Below are positions 18,749 through 27,295 of a DNA stretch of 64,000 bases, one piece after another (the first letter of the stretch is position 1; each line of letters starts with the position of its first letter). The stretch is from the NCBI GenBank assembly GCA_016717005.1, contig JADJUF010000037.1:682001-746000 (forward strand), in the 5' to 3' direction. This DNA is from Myxococcales bacterium. Lineage in GTDB: Bacteria > Myxococcota_A > Polyangia > Haliangiales > Haliangiaceae. Under the pieces are notes generated by a model. It searched no databases, was not told the DNA's origin, and was given only the letters and a program-made list of their open reading frames with translations. The translations under genes and the position numbers were made by a program.

Positions 18749-19206
18749 CTCCGCGACGACGCCACGGTCGCCGCCGCGACCCGGCGGCCCCGCGGCGTGC
18801 GGCACGCGCCCCGACGACGCCACGGTCGCCGCCCGCGACCTGGCGGCCGCGCGACGTGCGGCACGCGCCCCGACGACGCCACGGTCGCCGCCCGCGACCT
18901 GGCGGCCGCGCGACGTGCGGCACGCGCCCCGACGACGCCACGGTCGCCGCCGCGCCCCGGCGGCCCCGCGGCGTGCGGCACGCGCCCCCACGACGCCACG
19001 GTCGCCGCCCGCGACCTGGCGGCCGCGCGGCGTGCGGCACGCGCCCCGACGACGCCCCGTTGCCGCCCGCGACCCGTCGGCCGCGCGACGTGCGGCACGC
19101 GCCCCGACGACGCCACGGTCGCCGCCCGCGACCTGGCGGCCGCGCGGCGTGCGGCACGCGCCCCGACGACGCCACGGTCGCCGCCCGCGACCTGGAGGTC
19201 GGGCGA
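18749..19206. repeat. 59-bp tandem repeat array derived from the ypfJ 3' end
   Basis: About eight imperfect copies with a period of 59 bp (unit starts near 18812, 18871 and 18930). The unit contains CACGGTCGCCGCCCGCGACC, close to the last bases of the ypfJ gene (CACGTTCACCGCCCGCGACC). The stop codon is changed to GCG in the copies, so rightward frames stay open by chance. The array runs up to the stop codon of the convergent YidB-like gene. Confidence 0.9.
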
Positions 19207-19217
19207 CGGCGCGCGGC

Positions 19218-19583
19218 TCAGCCGCCGAACATCTTCGCCATCAGCCCGCCGGGCTCGGGCGCCTCGGCGTCGACCGCCGGCGGCTCGCCGGTGGGCGTCA
19301 TGTGATCGATCGCGTGCGGCAGCACCTCGGCCAGCGAGTGGGTCGCGCGCTCGGTCGAGATGCCGAGCTTGGACGCGATCGACGCGATCGCGCCGCTGCC
19401 GAGCACCTTGCTGATCTGATCGGCGGAGATCGGCAGGTTCTTGCCCAGGCCGACCCACGACGACGCGATGTCGCCGAGCCCGTGCTGGCCGAGCTTGCTG
19501 ACGATGTCGGCCGCGCCGCCACCCTTGAGGAGGTCGCCCAGCGCGCCCGCGACCTTGGTCTTCTCTTCGTTCACGTCGGTCAT
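19218..19583 (-). CDS. DUF937/YidB-like protein
   Basis: A 121-aa protein; ATG 19583 (MTDVNEEKTKVAGAL) was chosen because the family begins there. It has the helical, Gly-rich signature of the DUF937/YidB family: LLKGGGAADIVSKL, then GLGDIASSWVG, then LPISADQISKVLGSGAIAS, and a C-terminal helix with MTPTGEPP. The biochemical function of this family is unknown. It is a single gene between a repeat array and a penicillin-binding protein gene on the same strand. Confidence 0.85.
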   Translation of the reverse strand: MTDVNEEKTKVAGALGDLLKGGGAADIVSKLGQHGLGDIASSWVGLGKNLPISADQISKVLGSGAIASIASKLGISTERATHSLAEVLPHAIDHMTPTGEPPAVDAEAPEPGGLMAKMFGG

Positions 19584-19689
19584 GGCGGCGACCATAGCAG
19601 AGGCGCCGGCGCCGCCCCGCCGCCGTACCGGACGCGTGCCCGCGCGCGCCCCCACCGGTACCGGGCCCGCGCTGGGGTAGCGGCCGCGG

Positions 19690-21840
19690 TCAGAACTGCC
19701 GCGCGGCGCGGCCGAAGTCGACGCCGGCGCCGGTGATCGTGCCGGCGCGCTCGGTCGGCGCGGTCCCGGGCGCGAACCACAGGTCGAGCGCGCCGCCGCC
19801 GCCGGGCGCGGCCAGGAGCCCGGTCTCGCGATCGATCCGGACGCGCGCCAGCCCGACCGGCGGCGGCCCGGGCACCGGCGCCGGTGGTCGCGCGCCCTCG
19901 ACCGCGCGCACGATCTCCATCCACGCCGGCAACGCGACGTGGGCGCCGTCGGCGCCGCGCCCGAGCGAGCGCGCGGGATCGTCGTGGCCGATCCACACCG
20001 CGGCGGTGGTGTCCGCGGTCAGCCCGACGAACCAGGTGTCGCTGTTGTGGTTGGTGGTGCCGGTCTTGCCCGCGGCCGGGCGCCCCAGCGCGCGCGCGGC
20101 GCGTGCGGTGCCGCGCGTCACCACGCCCACCAGCAGATCGCGCACGAGGAACGCGGTGCGCTCGTCGACGATGCGGCCGCGGGTGGCGCCGGCGCGGACC
20201 GCGGGATCGAGGCCGGCCACCGCCGCCAGGCGATCGAGCCGCCGGGCCGGGTCGAGCCAGGGATCGTCGGGCGCGGCCGCGTCGAACAGCACCTGGTCGC
20301 CGTGGCGCACGCGCACGATCACCCGCACCGCCACGTCCCAGCCGTCGCGGGCAACGATCGCGTACGCGCGCGCCAGCTCGAGCGGGATCACGCACGACGC
20401 GCCCAGCGCCATCGGCCGCAGCTCGGAGATCGCGGTCGTGACGCCGAGCCGGCGCGCCAGGTCGATCACCGCCGGCGCGCCGACGCGGTCGAGCACGTCG
20501 ATCGCGGAGGTGTTGAGCGAGTAGGCGAGCGCGTCGGCCGCGACCGCCACGCCGCGGAAGCGCGCGCCCGAGCGCGGCTTCCAGTGGACCGCGGTGGCCT
20601 CGTCGTACTCGGCGATCGGCGCGTCGCGCAGCGCCGTGCCCTCGGTCAGCGCGCCGCGCTCGAGCGCCGCCGCGTAGACGATCGGCTTCCAGGCCGAGCC
20701 CGGCTGGCGACATGCCTGGGTCAGGCGATCGAACCCGCCGAGCTGCCAGGCCCGGCCGCCGGCGACCGCGAGCACGTAGCCGCTGCGATGATCCCAGGCG
20801 ATCGCCGCCGCCTCGGGCACGTCGACGTCGTCGGCCCAGGCCGCGGTCGTCGCCGCCAGCGTCGCGTCGACCCGCGCCGCCAGCGCCGGCAGGGCCGCGG
20901 TCTCGACCTCGAGCCCACCCTGCGCGACCTCGAGCGGGATCGACTCCTCGAGCAACCGCCGCACGTGGTCGGCGTACCAGGGCGCGCGGACCGCGGGCGG
21001 CCCGGCCGGCGCCAGCGCCAGCGGCCGCGCCGCCGCGTCGGCCCGGGTCGCCTCGTCGATGAACCCGGCCCGCCGCATGCGCGCCAGCACCTCGTCGCGC
21101 CGGGCCCGCGCCGCGGTCGGATCGCGGCGCGGATCGAGCCGCGTCGGCGCCTGGATCAGCCCGGCCAGGAGCGCGGCCTCGTCGACGGTGACCGCCGCCA
21201 GCGCCTTGCCGAAGTAGTCCTCGGCGCCGGCCGCGACCCCGTACGCGCCGCTGCCGAGGAACACGAAGTTCAGGTACGACTCGAGGATCGTGTCCTTGGG
21301 CCAGCGGCGCTCGAGCTGCCGCGCCACCAGCGCCTCGCGGACCTTGCGCTCGGCCGAGCGGGCCCGGCCGATCTCCGGCACCAGGTTGCGCGCGACCTGC
21401 TGGGTGATCGTCGACGCGCCCTCGACGGTGCGCCCGGCGCGCCAGTTGATCCACGCCGCGCGCGCCACCGCGGCGTAGTCGACGCCGTGGTGCCGATAGA
21501 AGCGCACGTCCTCGGCCGCGAGCACCGCCTGGATCAGCACCGGCGGCACCTCGGCCAGGGCCACCAGCCGCCGCCGCCCGACCACGCCGCCGTCGTCGAA
21601 CGGCAGCTCGGTCAGGACCGTGCCGTCCCGGGCCAGGATCGTCGACGTCGCCGGCGCGCGGGCCCGCCACGCCGCGAGGTCCGGCACCGGCGGCAGCGTC
21701 CGCGCCCACCCGCGCACGGTCGTGATCGCCCACAGCGCGCCGACCGTCGGCGCCGCGATCGCCAGCCACGCGATCACCACCAGCGCGAGCCGCCACCAGC
21801 CGCCGCCTCGTCGACGGTTGCCGATGACGACCGGGGTCAT
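19690..21840 (-). CDS. Bifunctional penicillin-binding protein (class A, transglycosylase/transpeptidase)
   Basis: Polymerises and cross-links peptidoglycan in the periplasm. The protein has 716 aa from ATG 21840 (MTPVVIGNRRRG). One N-terminal membrane helix (LALVVIAWLAIAAPTVGAL) precedes a GT51 glycosyltransferase domain with AAEDVRFYRHHG (catalytic Glu), EGASTITQQVARN and WPKDTILESYLN. The transpeptidase has Ser 382 in GSAWKP, the SxN motif in AYSLNTSA and Lys 592 in GKTGTTNHN. It is shorter than E. coli PBP1a, with no extra OB-fold insertion visible. The start overlaps the stop of the upstream MBL-like gene by 4 bases, so the two are coupled. Longer upstream frames are shadows. Confidence 0.93.
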   Translation of the reverse strand: MTPVVIGNRRRGGGWWRLALVVIAWLAIAAPTVGALWAITTVRGWARTLPPVPDLAAWRARAPATSTILARDGTVLTELPFDDGGVVGRRRLVALAEVPPVLIQAVLAAEDVRFYRHHGVDYAAVARAAWINWRAGRTVEGASTITQQVARNLVPEIGRARSAERKVREALVARQLERRWPKDTILESYLNFVFLGSGAYGVAAGAEDYFGKALAAVTVDEAALLAGLIQAPTRLDPRRDPTAARARRDEVLARMRRAGFIDEATRADAAARPLALAPAGPPAVRAPWYADHVRRLLEESIPLEVAQGGLEVETAALPALAARVDATLAATTAAWADDVDVPEAAAIAWDHRSGYVLAVAGGRAWQLGGFDRLTQACRQPGSAWKPIVYAAALERGALTEGTALRDAPIAEYDEATAVHWKPRSGARFRGVAVAADALAYSLNTSAIDVLDRVGAPAVIDLARRLGVTTAISELRPMALGASCVIPLELARAYAIVARDGWDVAVRVIVRVRHGDQVLFDAAAPDDPWLDPARRLDRLAAVAGLDPAVRAGATRGRIVDERTAFLVRDLLVGVVTRGTARAARALGRPAAGKTGTTNHNSDTWFVGLTADTTAAVWIGHDDPARSLGRGADGAHVALPAWMEIVRAVEGARPPAPVPGPPPVGLARVRIDRETGLLAAPGGGGALDLWFAPGTAPTERAGTITGAGVDFGRAARQF

Positions 21841-22793
21841 GACGCGAACAGCGCCATCTGCTGGGGCGGCCCCAGCACCCGCGCGCGCGGCCCCACCGCC
21901 GCCGCGATCGTCGCCGCGCACGCGCCGGTCACGACCACCGCCGCCGCGCCGCTCTGGTCGATGAAGCGCAGGAGGCCGGCGCGATCCGCCGCGCCGCTCC
22001 ACGGCACCGCGGCGTCGACCGCCAGCGCCCGCACCTGCTCGCGCTCGCACGCCAGCCCCGACGCCAGGACGATCCGCGCCGGGCGCGCGCCCAGCGCCGC
22101 CGCGACCCGCGTCCGATCGCGCACCAACCACACCAGCACGCTCGCGCGCGCGACGCTGCGCCGCACCGCCGGCGCCGCCAGGCCCGCGCTCGCGAGGCGG
22201 GTGGCCCCGTCGACGATCGCGCGGTGCGCGGCGACGACCAGGCCGGCCGCGGCCAGGCGCTCGGCCACCGCCAGGCCGCGCAGCGCGTTGGTCACCAGCA
22301 CCACCGCGACCGCGCCGTCGGCGGCGATCTGCTGGCACAGCGCGACCGCGCGGGCCTCGGCGTCGGCCGCGAACTCGTGGTGACGCTCGCCGTAGGGCGC
22401 GGCCACCACCAGCGTGTCGCACGGCGCCAGATCGGCGCGCCGCGGATCGACCGCGCCGGCGTAGAGCACCCGGTGGCTGCCGGTGTCGACGACCAGCGCC
22501 GCCGCGCCCGGCGCGTAGCCGCTGGGCAAGAGCGTCAGGCGCGTGGTCCCCAGCGAGAACGTCCGGTGCAGCGGCGCCGCGAGGTGCGCGTCGGCGCGCG
22601 CGCCCAGCAGCGCCAGCGTCGTCGCGGTGGCGATCAGCTGGCCGTGGCCGGCGCGGGCCGTCCGGTCGGCCGCCGACACGAAGCACACCGCCCGGGCCCG
22701 GCGCGCGTCGCACCAGATCGACGTGCCGAGCACGTGCACGCCGTCGCGCCAGGTGACGGCGGGCGGCGTCGGTGCGCGCGGGCGGCGCTTCAT
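21837..22793 (-). CDS. Degenerate metallo-beta-lactamase/beta-CASP-like protein (exonuclease family, likely inactive)
   Basis: A protein of about 318 aa from ATG 22793 (MKRRPRAPTP). The fold resembles the ligase-associated/YSH1-like DNA exonuclease branch of the MBL superfamily: LTLLPSGYAPGAAALVV matches the usual PAGHxLGSAQ segment, HRVLYAGAVD matches LYxGDF, and TLVVAAPYGERHHEF matches the ATYG block. The metal-binding HxHxDH is absent (VSAADRTARAGH at that place) and the aspartate of the GDF motif is replaced, so hydrolysis is unlikely. It is translationally coupled with the penicillin-binding protein gene. A structural or regulatory role is inferred only from these losses. Confidence 0.68.
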   Translation of the reverse strand: MKRRPRAPTPPAVTWRDGVHVLGTSIWCDARRARAVCFVSAADRTARAGHGQLIATATTLALLGARADAHLAAPLHRTFSLGTTRLTLLPSGYAPGAAALVVDTGSHRVLYAGAVDPRRADLAPCDTLVVAAPYGERHHEFAADAEARAVALCQQIAADGAVAVVLVTNALRGLAVAERLAAAGLVVAAHRAIVDGATRLASAGLAAPAVRRSVARASVLVWLVRDRTRVAAALGARPARIVLASGLACEREQVRALAVDAAVPWSGAADRAGLLRFIDQSGAAAVVVTGACAATIAAAVGPRARVLGPPQQMALFAS

Positions 22794-22879
22794 CGACGCA
22801 CACTGCCACAAACCGTCGACGCCCCGCAATTTCACCGGCGCGCTCGTGGCCAGCACCGCGGCCGCGGTATCGTGATCGG

Positions 22880-23503
22880 ATGCGGATCTCGGTCGTCCTC
22901 GGCGCCCTCGTCGTCGGTCCCGCCCTCGCCGCCGCCCAGGCGCCGCACGAACCGCCGCCCGCGTCGTACCGACCGCCGCCCGAGGAGACCGAGCCTGGGC
23001 GCCCGCAAGCGCCGGTGCCCGAGCGCCCCTACGCGCTCACCGTGTCGCCCTTGCACCTGCTGTTCCCGATCCTCGAGGTCACCGGCGAGTACCGGCTCGG
23101 GCCGAGGCTCGGCGTCGCCGGCACGCTCGGCGCCGGGCGGATCACCGCGACGTCCGCGGCCGGCCAGGACCTGTCGTTCACCGCCGCCGAGCTCGGCGGC
23201 AGCGTCCGGTACTACGTCGTCGGCTCGTTCCGCCAGGGCGTGCAGCTCGGCGCCGAGGTCATGTACCTGCTGGTCAAGCTCGGCGACAACCCCGACGGGG
23301 TCCAGGCCGCCGGCGACGGCCTCAGCGTCGGCCCGTTCGTCGGCTACAAGTGGACCGCGCGCGGCGGCTTCACCGTCGAGGCCCAGCTCGGCATCGCGAT
23401 CACCGCGATCGAGGCCCACGCGACCGACGGCGCCTCGACCGCGACCGAGGAGCAGAGCCGGGTGCGCCCGCTGGTCAACCTCAACCTCGGCTGGAGCTTC
23501 TGA
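22880..23503 (+). CDS. Exported outer-membrane beta-barrel-like protein
   Basis: 207 aa with a signal peptide (MRISVVLGALVVGPALAAAQ), a Pro-rich linker, then alternating amphipathic strands (YALTVSPLHLLFPILEVTGE, then YYVVGSFRQGVQLGAE, then FTVEAQLGIAITAIEA) ending NLNLGWSF. A final aromatic residue (Phe) is typical of Bam-inserted barrels. It looks like a small eight-strand barrel. No specific function. ATG 22880 was chosen for the signal peptide. It is divergent from the MBL-like/PBP pair. Confidence 0.75.
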   Translation: MRISVVLGALVVGPALAAAQAPHEPPPASYRPPPEETEPGRPQAPVPERPYALTVSPLHLLFPILEVTGEYRLGPRLGVAGTLGAGRITATSAAGQDLSFTAAELGGSVRYYVVGSFRQGVQLGAEVMYLLVKLGDNPDGVQAAGDGLSVGPFVGYKWTARGGFTVEAQLGIAITAIEAHATDGASTATEEQSRVRPLVNLNLGWSF

Positions 23504-23517
23504 GCGCTTGACCGCGA

Positions 23518-23542
23518 CCGCGCGACCGCACCGGTCGCGCGG
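23518..23542. terminator. Hairpin just after the outer-membrane protein gene
   Basis: CCGCGCGACC, a 5-base loop, and GGTCGCGCGG form a perfect 10-bp stem 15 bp after the stop codon. There is no clear T-run, so it is a weak candidate for an intrinsic terminator or a transcript-stabilising hairpin. Confidence 0.45.
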
Positions 23543-23852
23543 CGGGCCAGCCCCAGCGCGCAGCTGCGGTCGCCCGCTGCGCCGCGCCTCGTGCGCGATC
23601 CAGTACCCATGATCCTGACGCCGATCCATCGCCCCGCGTTGAACCCCTCGAGTTCCAGCGAGAGCCCGCGTCGGTTCGCCTTCGGCGCGCCTCGACGCCC
23701 GCAACCGGTCAGATCCCCTGCGGCGAGGTACCAGGCGGTGCGTCATTGCCGTCCACCCGGCAACCGGCTCCGCCTCGCCTCCACCTCGCGCACGCGGCCG
23801 GCGCGGATCGAGAGCACCCCTGGGCTCCGGCGCGGCGTGCGCCTGTGGCCCG
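23543..23852. other. Intergenic region with no recognisable feature
   Basis: About 310 bp between the outer-membrane protein gene and the convergent PilZ gene. No convincing protein, repeat or RNA gene was seen in it. Confidence 0.5.
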
Positions 23853-24479
23853 CTACGCCAGCGTGTCTTCCGGCAGCGTGCCGGCGAGGAACGCCTGCTC
23901 GAGCGCGTCGATGGTCGTGGTGATCAGCTCGGCGTCGGCCGCGCTCGATCGGAACACGATGCCCATGCCCGCGACGTCTTCATCCTCGGGCACGACCGTG
24001 TGCGTGACCCGCCCGACCACCGACAGCGGCTCGGCCTGCCCCGGGATCGTGATGATCAGGTGCACCTCGGCGTCCTCGGGCAGCGGCTCGTCGGTGGTGA
24101 CGAACACGCCGCGATCGTTGATGTCGCGGGTGTGGGTCTTCACCGGGCCCTTGAGCCCGCCGTAGGTGACGGCCAGGCGCACCGGGATGCGCCGGTTCTC
24201 GCGCAGGTTGAGCAACCCGCCGCGGACGAACCCGTTCATGTAGTTGACCTTCTCGCGCTCGGCGGGGCCCAGCCCGACCAGCGCCACCTCGTCGCCGCGG
24301 TGCCCGATCACCTGGCCGCGCAGGATCACGCGGGGCCCGCCCTCGCCGCACAGGAGATCGATGCGCAGCGTGTCGCCGAGCACCGCCCGCGGCGACACCT
24401 CGACCGCGAGCGTGCCGTCGCGCGGATCGAACACCTTGATCCACTCGGACGGCGAGTCCAGCCGCAGGACGACGCGCAC
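23853..24479 (-). CDS. PilZ-domain protein (possible c-di-GMP effector)
   Basis: 208 aa from a GTG start (MRVVLRLDSPSEW). The C-terminal half is a PilZ domain: RRIPVRLAVTYGG supplies the RxxxR switch and TRDINDRGVFV the D-x-x-x-x-G strand that together bind c-di-GMP, ending with GMGIVFRSSAADAE. The N-terminal half (about 1-90) looks like a second, PilZ-like barrel without the binding motifs, as in the two-barrel proteins common in Myxococcota. The downstream target is unknown. It lies head to tail after the GspC-like gene (23 bp gap). Confidence 0.82.
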   Translation of the reverse strand: MRVVLRLDSPSEWIKVFDPRDGTLAVEVSPRAVLGDTLRIDLLCGEGGPRVILRGQVIGHRGDEVALVGLGPAEREKVNYMNGFVRGGLLNLRENRRIPVRLAVTYGGLKGPVKTHTRDINDRGVFVTTDEPLPEDAEVHLIITIPGQAEPLSVVGRVTHTVVPEDEDVAGMGIVFRSSAADAELITTTIDALEQAFLAGTLPEDTLA

Positions 24480-24502
24480 GGCCTGACGATACCAGGATCG
24501 CG

Positions 24503-25483
24503 CTACTTGAGGGCGAAGCGGAGCGTGCCCTGCACGCCCGCGCGGTCGATCGCGATGGTCAGCTTCTTGGCCGAGCCCAGCCGGGCGTAGGCGCCGGCCG
24601 CGTCGTCGAGGCCGCGCAGCGGGGCGCCGTCGATGGCGGTCACGACGTCGCCCGACCGCAGCCCGAGGCCGTAGAAGTACGTGCCCGCGCCGACGGTGGT
24701 CAGGCGCACCCCGGCGGCGGTGCGCGCGAAGCCGATGTCCTTGGACAGCTTGTCGAAGTCGGCCAGGGACCGGGTCAGCTCGGCGCGCTTGAGGGTCACC
24801 GACTCGATCCGGATGGCCTCGACCGCCGGCGTGGCCGGGGCCGGCGCAGGGGTGGCCGGCGCGGGCGTTGCGCGCGGGGGAGCGGGCGTGGCGGGCGTGG
24901 CGGGCGAGGGGGTCGCCGGCACGGGGATCGCCGGCACGGGGATCGCCGCGGTGGCATACGGGTCGACCGGCGCCGAGCTGGTCGCCCCAGCCCGCTGGGG
25001 CGCCGGCGCGAGCACCTCGCGGATCGGCCCCATCGGCGGCGGAATCACGGGCGCGACCGGGGCGTACGGATCGATCGGGCCCCCGGTCACCGTCGGCCCG
25101 GTCACCGTCGGCCGCGTCGCCGCCGCGTACGGATCGAGCAGCCCCGGCCCGGAGGCCACAGGCGCGACCGTCGGCGGCTGCGCCGGTGCGGTTGGCGTCG
25201 GCGTATCGACCAGCAGCACCAGCTCGCGGGTGCCCAGCCGGACGATCACCTCGTTGTCGCCGACCTCGACCACCTCGTACTTGCCGACGTGATCGCCCTC
25301 GCTGACGACGACGTGCTTGCCGGTCTCCCGGTCCAGGACCAGCGCCTGGCGGGTCTCGGGGAAGACCTCCGCGACCTTCAGGGTGACCTTGCCGACCCGA
25401 GGCTTGCTGCGGTCCTCGGCCGCAGCTGGTCCCGCGGCCATCAGGGCCAGGACCAGGGCAGCAGCAAGACCACGGGAGCTCAT
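24503..25483 (-). CDS. Exported PDZ-domain protein (GspC-like)
   Basis: 326 aa from ATG 25483 (MSSRGLAAALVLALMAAGPA), a good signal peptide ending AAA-ED. Residues about 25-90 (KVAEVFPETRQALVLDRETG, then GDHVGKYEVVEVGDNEVIV) resemble the homology region of type II secretion GspC. A long Pro/Ala/Thr-rich linker with DPYA repeats follows. The C-terminal about 100 residues form a PDZ domain (FYGLGLRSGDVVTAIDGAPL). GspC usually has a membrane anchor instead of a cleaved signal, and no other secretion genes are adjacent, so it is described only as GspC-like. It is probably cotranscribed with pspA upstream. Confidence 0.75.
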   Translation of the reverse strand: MSSRGLAAALVLALMAAGPAAAEDRSKPRVGKVTLKVAEVFPETRQALVLDRETGKHVVVSEGDHVGKYEVVEVGDNEVIVRLGTRELVLLVDTPTPTAPAQPPTVAPVASGPGLLDPYAAATRPTVTGPTVTGGPIDPYAPVAPVIPPPMGPIREVLAPAPQRAGATSSAPVDPYATAAIPVPAIPVPATPSPATPATPAPPRATPAPATPAPAPATPAVEAIRIESVTLKRAELTRSLADFDKLSKDIGFARTAAGVRLTTVGAGTYFYGLGLRSGDVVTAIDGAPLRGLDDAAGAYARLGSAKKLTIAIDRAGVQGTLRFALK

Positions 25484-25600
25484 GCCGCGATGTGATGCAA
25501 GCGGCGTTCCCCCATCGAGACGGGGCCGCGCGGCGCGATCTCGCCGGGTTGGCGGAGGCGGTGTCGTCGGTGTTTCACGCCGCACCGTGACCTCCGGGCC

Positions 25601-26449
25601 CTACTTGGCGCTGGCGCCGGTGTCGAGATCCGACAGGTCGAGGTCCTCGAGCTCCTTCAGATCCTCGGCCGACAAGCTCGAGCCCGCGATCGTCTCCTTG
25701 ACGCCGGGGCTGTCCTCGTCCTTGTCCTCGCCGGCCTTGAGCTGCGGCGCCGCCCCGCCCTTGGGCGCGTCGAGGGCCAGGCCCATCTTGGCCTTCAGCT
25801 CGGCCAGCGCGTCGTCGTCGTTGGCGCCGCCGGCCTCGAGCGCGAGGAACTTCGACTCGAGCGTGTCGCCCGACAGCTCGCCGGCCAGCTCGGCCCCGGC
25901 CTCGGCCTCGGCCTCCATCAGCGCGATCCGGTCGGCCATGCGATCGAACGTGTCGAACGCGCTGGTGTCGCCCAGGCCCTGCATCGTGTTGGCGATCTGC
26001 TGCTGGGCCTCGGCGCGCTTCTTCCGCGCGATGAGGATGTTCTTCTTGCGCTTGGCTTCCTCGATCTTGTTGTTGAGGAGCCGCAGGGCGTCCTTCAACT
26101 TCTCGACCGCCTGCTTCTGCGCGACCCACTGGGTCTGGAACTGACCGGCGACGTTCTCGTGCTCCTGCTTGCGCGCGAGCGCCTGGCGCGCGAGGCCGTC
26201 GTCGCCACCGCGCACCGCCACCATCGCCTTGCGCTCCCACTCCTTCGCCTTGTCCTGCTCGGCGACGGTCTGCTTCTGCAGCTTCTTCTCGTCGGCGATG
26301 GCCACCGCGACGGCCTTCTTGGCGTCGGCCAGCTGCTGCTGCATTTCCAGCAGCACCTGGGTGAGCATCTTCTCCGGATCCTCAGCCTTGGTGATGAGGT
26401 CGTTGATGTTGGACTTGATCAGCGTGCCGAGTCTGGAGAAGATTCCCAT
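25601..26449 (-). CDS. pspA: PspA/IM30 family membrane-stress protein
   Basis: 282 aa. MGIFSRLGTLIKSNINDLIT is the classic amphipathic start that binds the inner membrane. A long coiled coil follows (about residues 25-160, rich in Lys/Glu/Gln/Ala), including RLLNNKIEEAKRKKNILIARK. The C-terminal about 90 residues are acidic and low in complexity, an extension beyond the usual PspA length. PspA-family proteins form ESCRT-III-like polymers that repair damaged membranes. It is divergent from uppS (97 bp between starts), so the two probably share a regulatory region. Confidence 0.9.
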   Translation of the reverse strand: MGIFSRLGTLIKSNINDLITKAEDPEKMLTQVLLEMQQQLADAKKAVAVAIADEKKLQKQTVAEQDKAKEWERKAMVAVRGGDDGLARQALARKQEHENVAGQFQTQWVAQKQAVEKLKDALRLLNNKIEEAKRKKNILIARKKRAEAQQQIANTMQGLGDTSAFDTFDRMADRIALMEAEAEAGAELAGELSGDTLESKFLALEAGGANDDDALAELKAKMGLALDAPKGGAAPQLKAGEDKDEDSPGVKETIAGSSLSAEDLKELEDLDLSDLDTGASAK

Positions 26450-26545
26450 GGATTTTTCCCGCGTTGCGCCGGTCCTTCGAGCCTACGGGATCAACTGCCG
26501 TGTTGCAACGTCACGACCGCGCGTGCTACGTGGCCCCCCTTCGCC

Positions 26546-27295
26546 ATGAGCGCACTGCCACGCCACGTGGGCATCATCATGGACGGCAACGGCCGGTGGG
26601 CACAGGTGCGCGGGCTGCCCCGGCTCGAGGGGCACCGGGTCGGCGCCGAGAGCGTCCGGGACATCACCCGGGCCGCCCGGGAGCTCGGCATCGAGGCCCT
26701 GACCCTGTACGCGTTTTCGGCCCAGAACTGGGCCCGGCCCGCCGACGAGGTCCGGGGGCTGATGGAGCTCCTGCGCGACTACCTCCACGACGAGCGGGCC
26801 GAGATCATGGACAACCAGATCCGGCTGCACGCGATCGGCGACCTCGACCGGCTGCCGGCGATGGTGCGGGAGCCGCTCGAGGCCCTGCGCCGCGACTCGG
26901 CCCACCACCGCGGGATGACCCTGACCCTGGCGCTGTCGTACGGCGGCCGCGAGTCGCTGGCCGCCGCCGCGGCCGCGCTGGCGCGGGACGTCGCGGCCGG
27001 CACGGTCGACGCCCGCGCGATCGACGCCGACCGGCTCGGCAGCTACCTGCCCACCGCCCAGCTGCCGCAGCTCGACCTGCTCGTGCGCACCAGCGGCGAG
27101 CAGCGCATCTCGAACTTCATGCTGTGGGAGCTGGCCTACGCCGAGCTGGTGTTCATCGACGTGATGTGGCCCGACTTCCGGCGCGCCGAGCTGGGGCGCT
27201 GCCTGGCGCAGTACGCGAACCGCGAGCGGCGGTTCGGCCTGACCGGCGCCCAGCTCGTCGACGACGCCAGCGACGTCGAGCCGACCGGCGCGTGA
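26546..27295 (+). CDS. uppS: Undecaprenyl diphosphate synthase
   Basis: Makes the C55 lipid carrier for peptidoglycan and other wall polymers by cis-condensation of isopentenyl diphosphate. 249 aa; ATG 26546 (MSALPRHVGIIMDGNGRW) places catalytic Asp 13 in MDGNGRWA. Other family motifs: HRVGAESVRDI, YAFSAQNWARP, LALSYGGRESL and LRTSGEQRISNFMLWELAYA. The end (VDDASDVEPTGA) is duplicated many times downstream at the DNA level. The downstream cdsA is a usual partner of uppS, here pushed about 600 bp away by the repeat array. Confidence 0.95.
   Translation: MSALPRHVGIIMDGNGRWAQVRGLPRLEGHRVGAESVRDITRAARELGIEALTLYAFSAQNWARPADEVRGLMELLRDYLHDERAEIMDNQIRLHAIGDLDRLPAMVREPLEALRRDSAHHRGMTLTLALSYGGRESLAAAAAALARDVAAGTVDARAIDADRLGSYLPTAQLPQLDLLVRTSGEQRISNFMLWELAYAELVFIDVMWPDFRRAELGRCLAQYANRERRFGLTGAQLVDDASDVEPTGA

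Noticed and set aside
18749..19300. Long C-terminal extension of the YpfJ-type protease through the array
   Set aside because: It appears only because of the frameshift; the correct frame stops at 18748.
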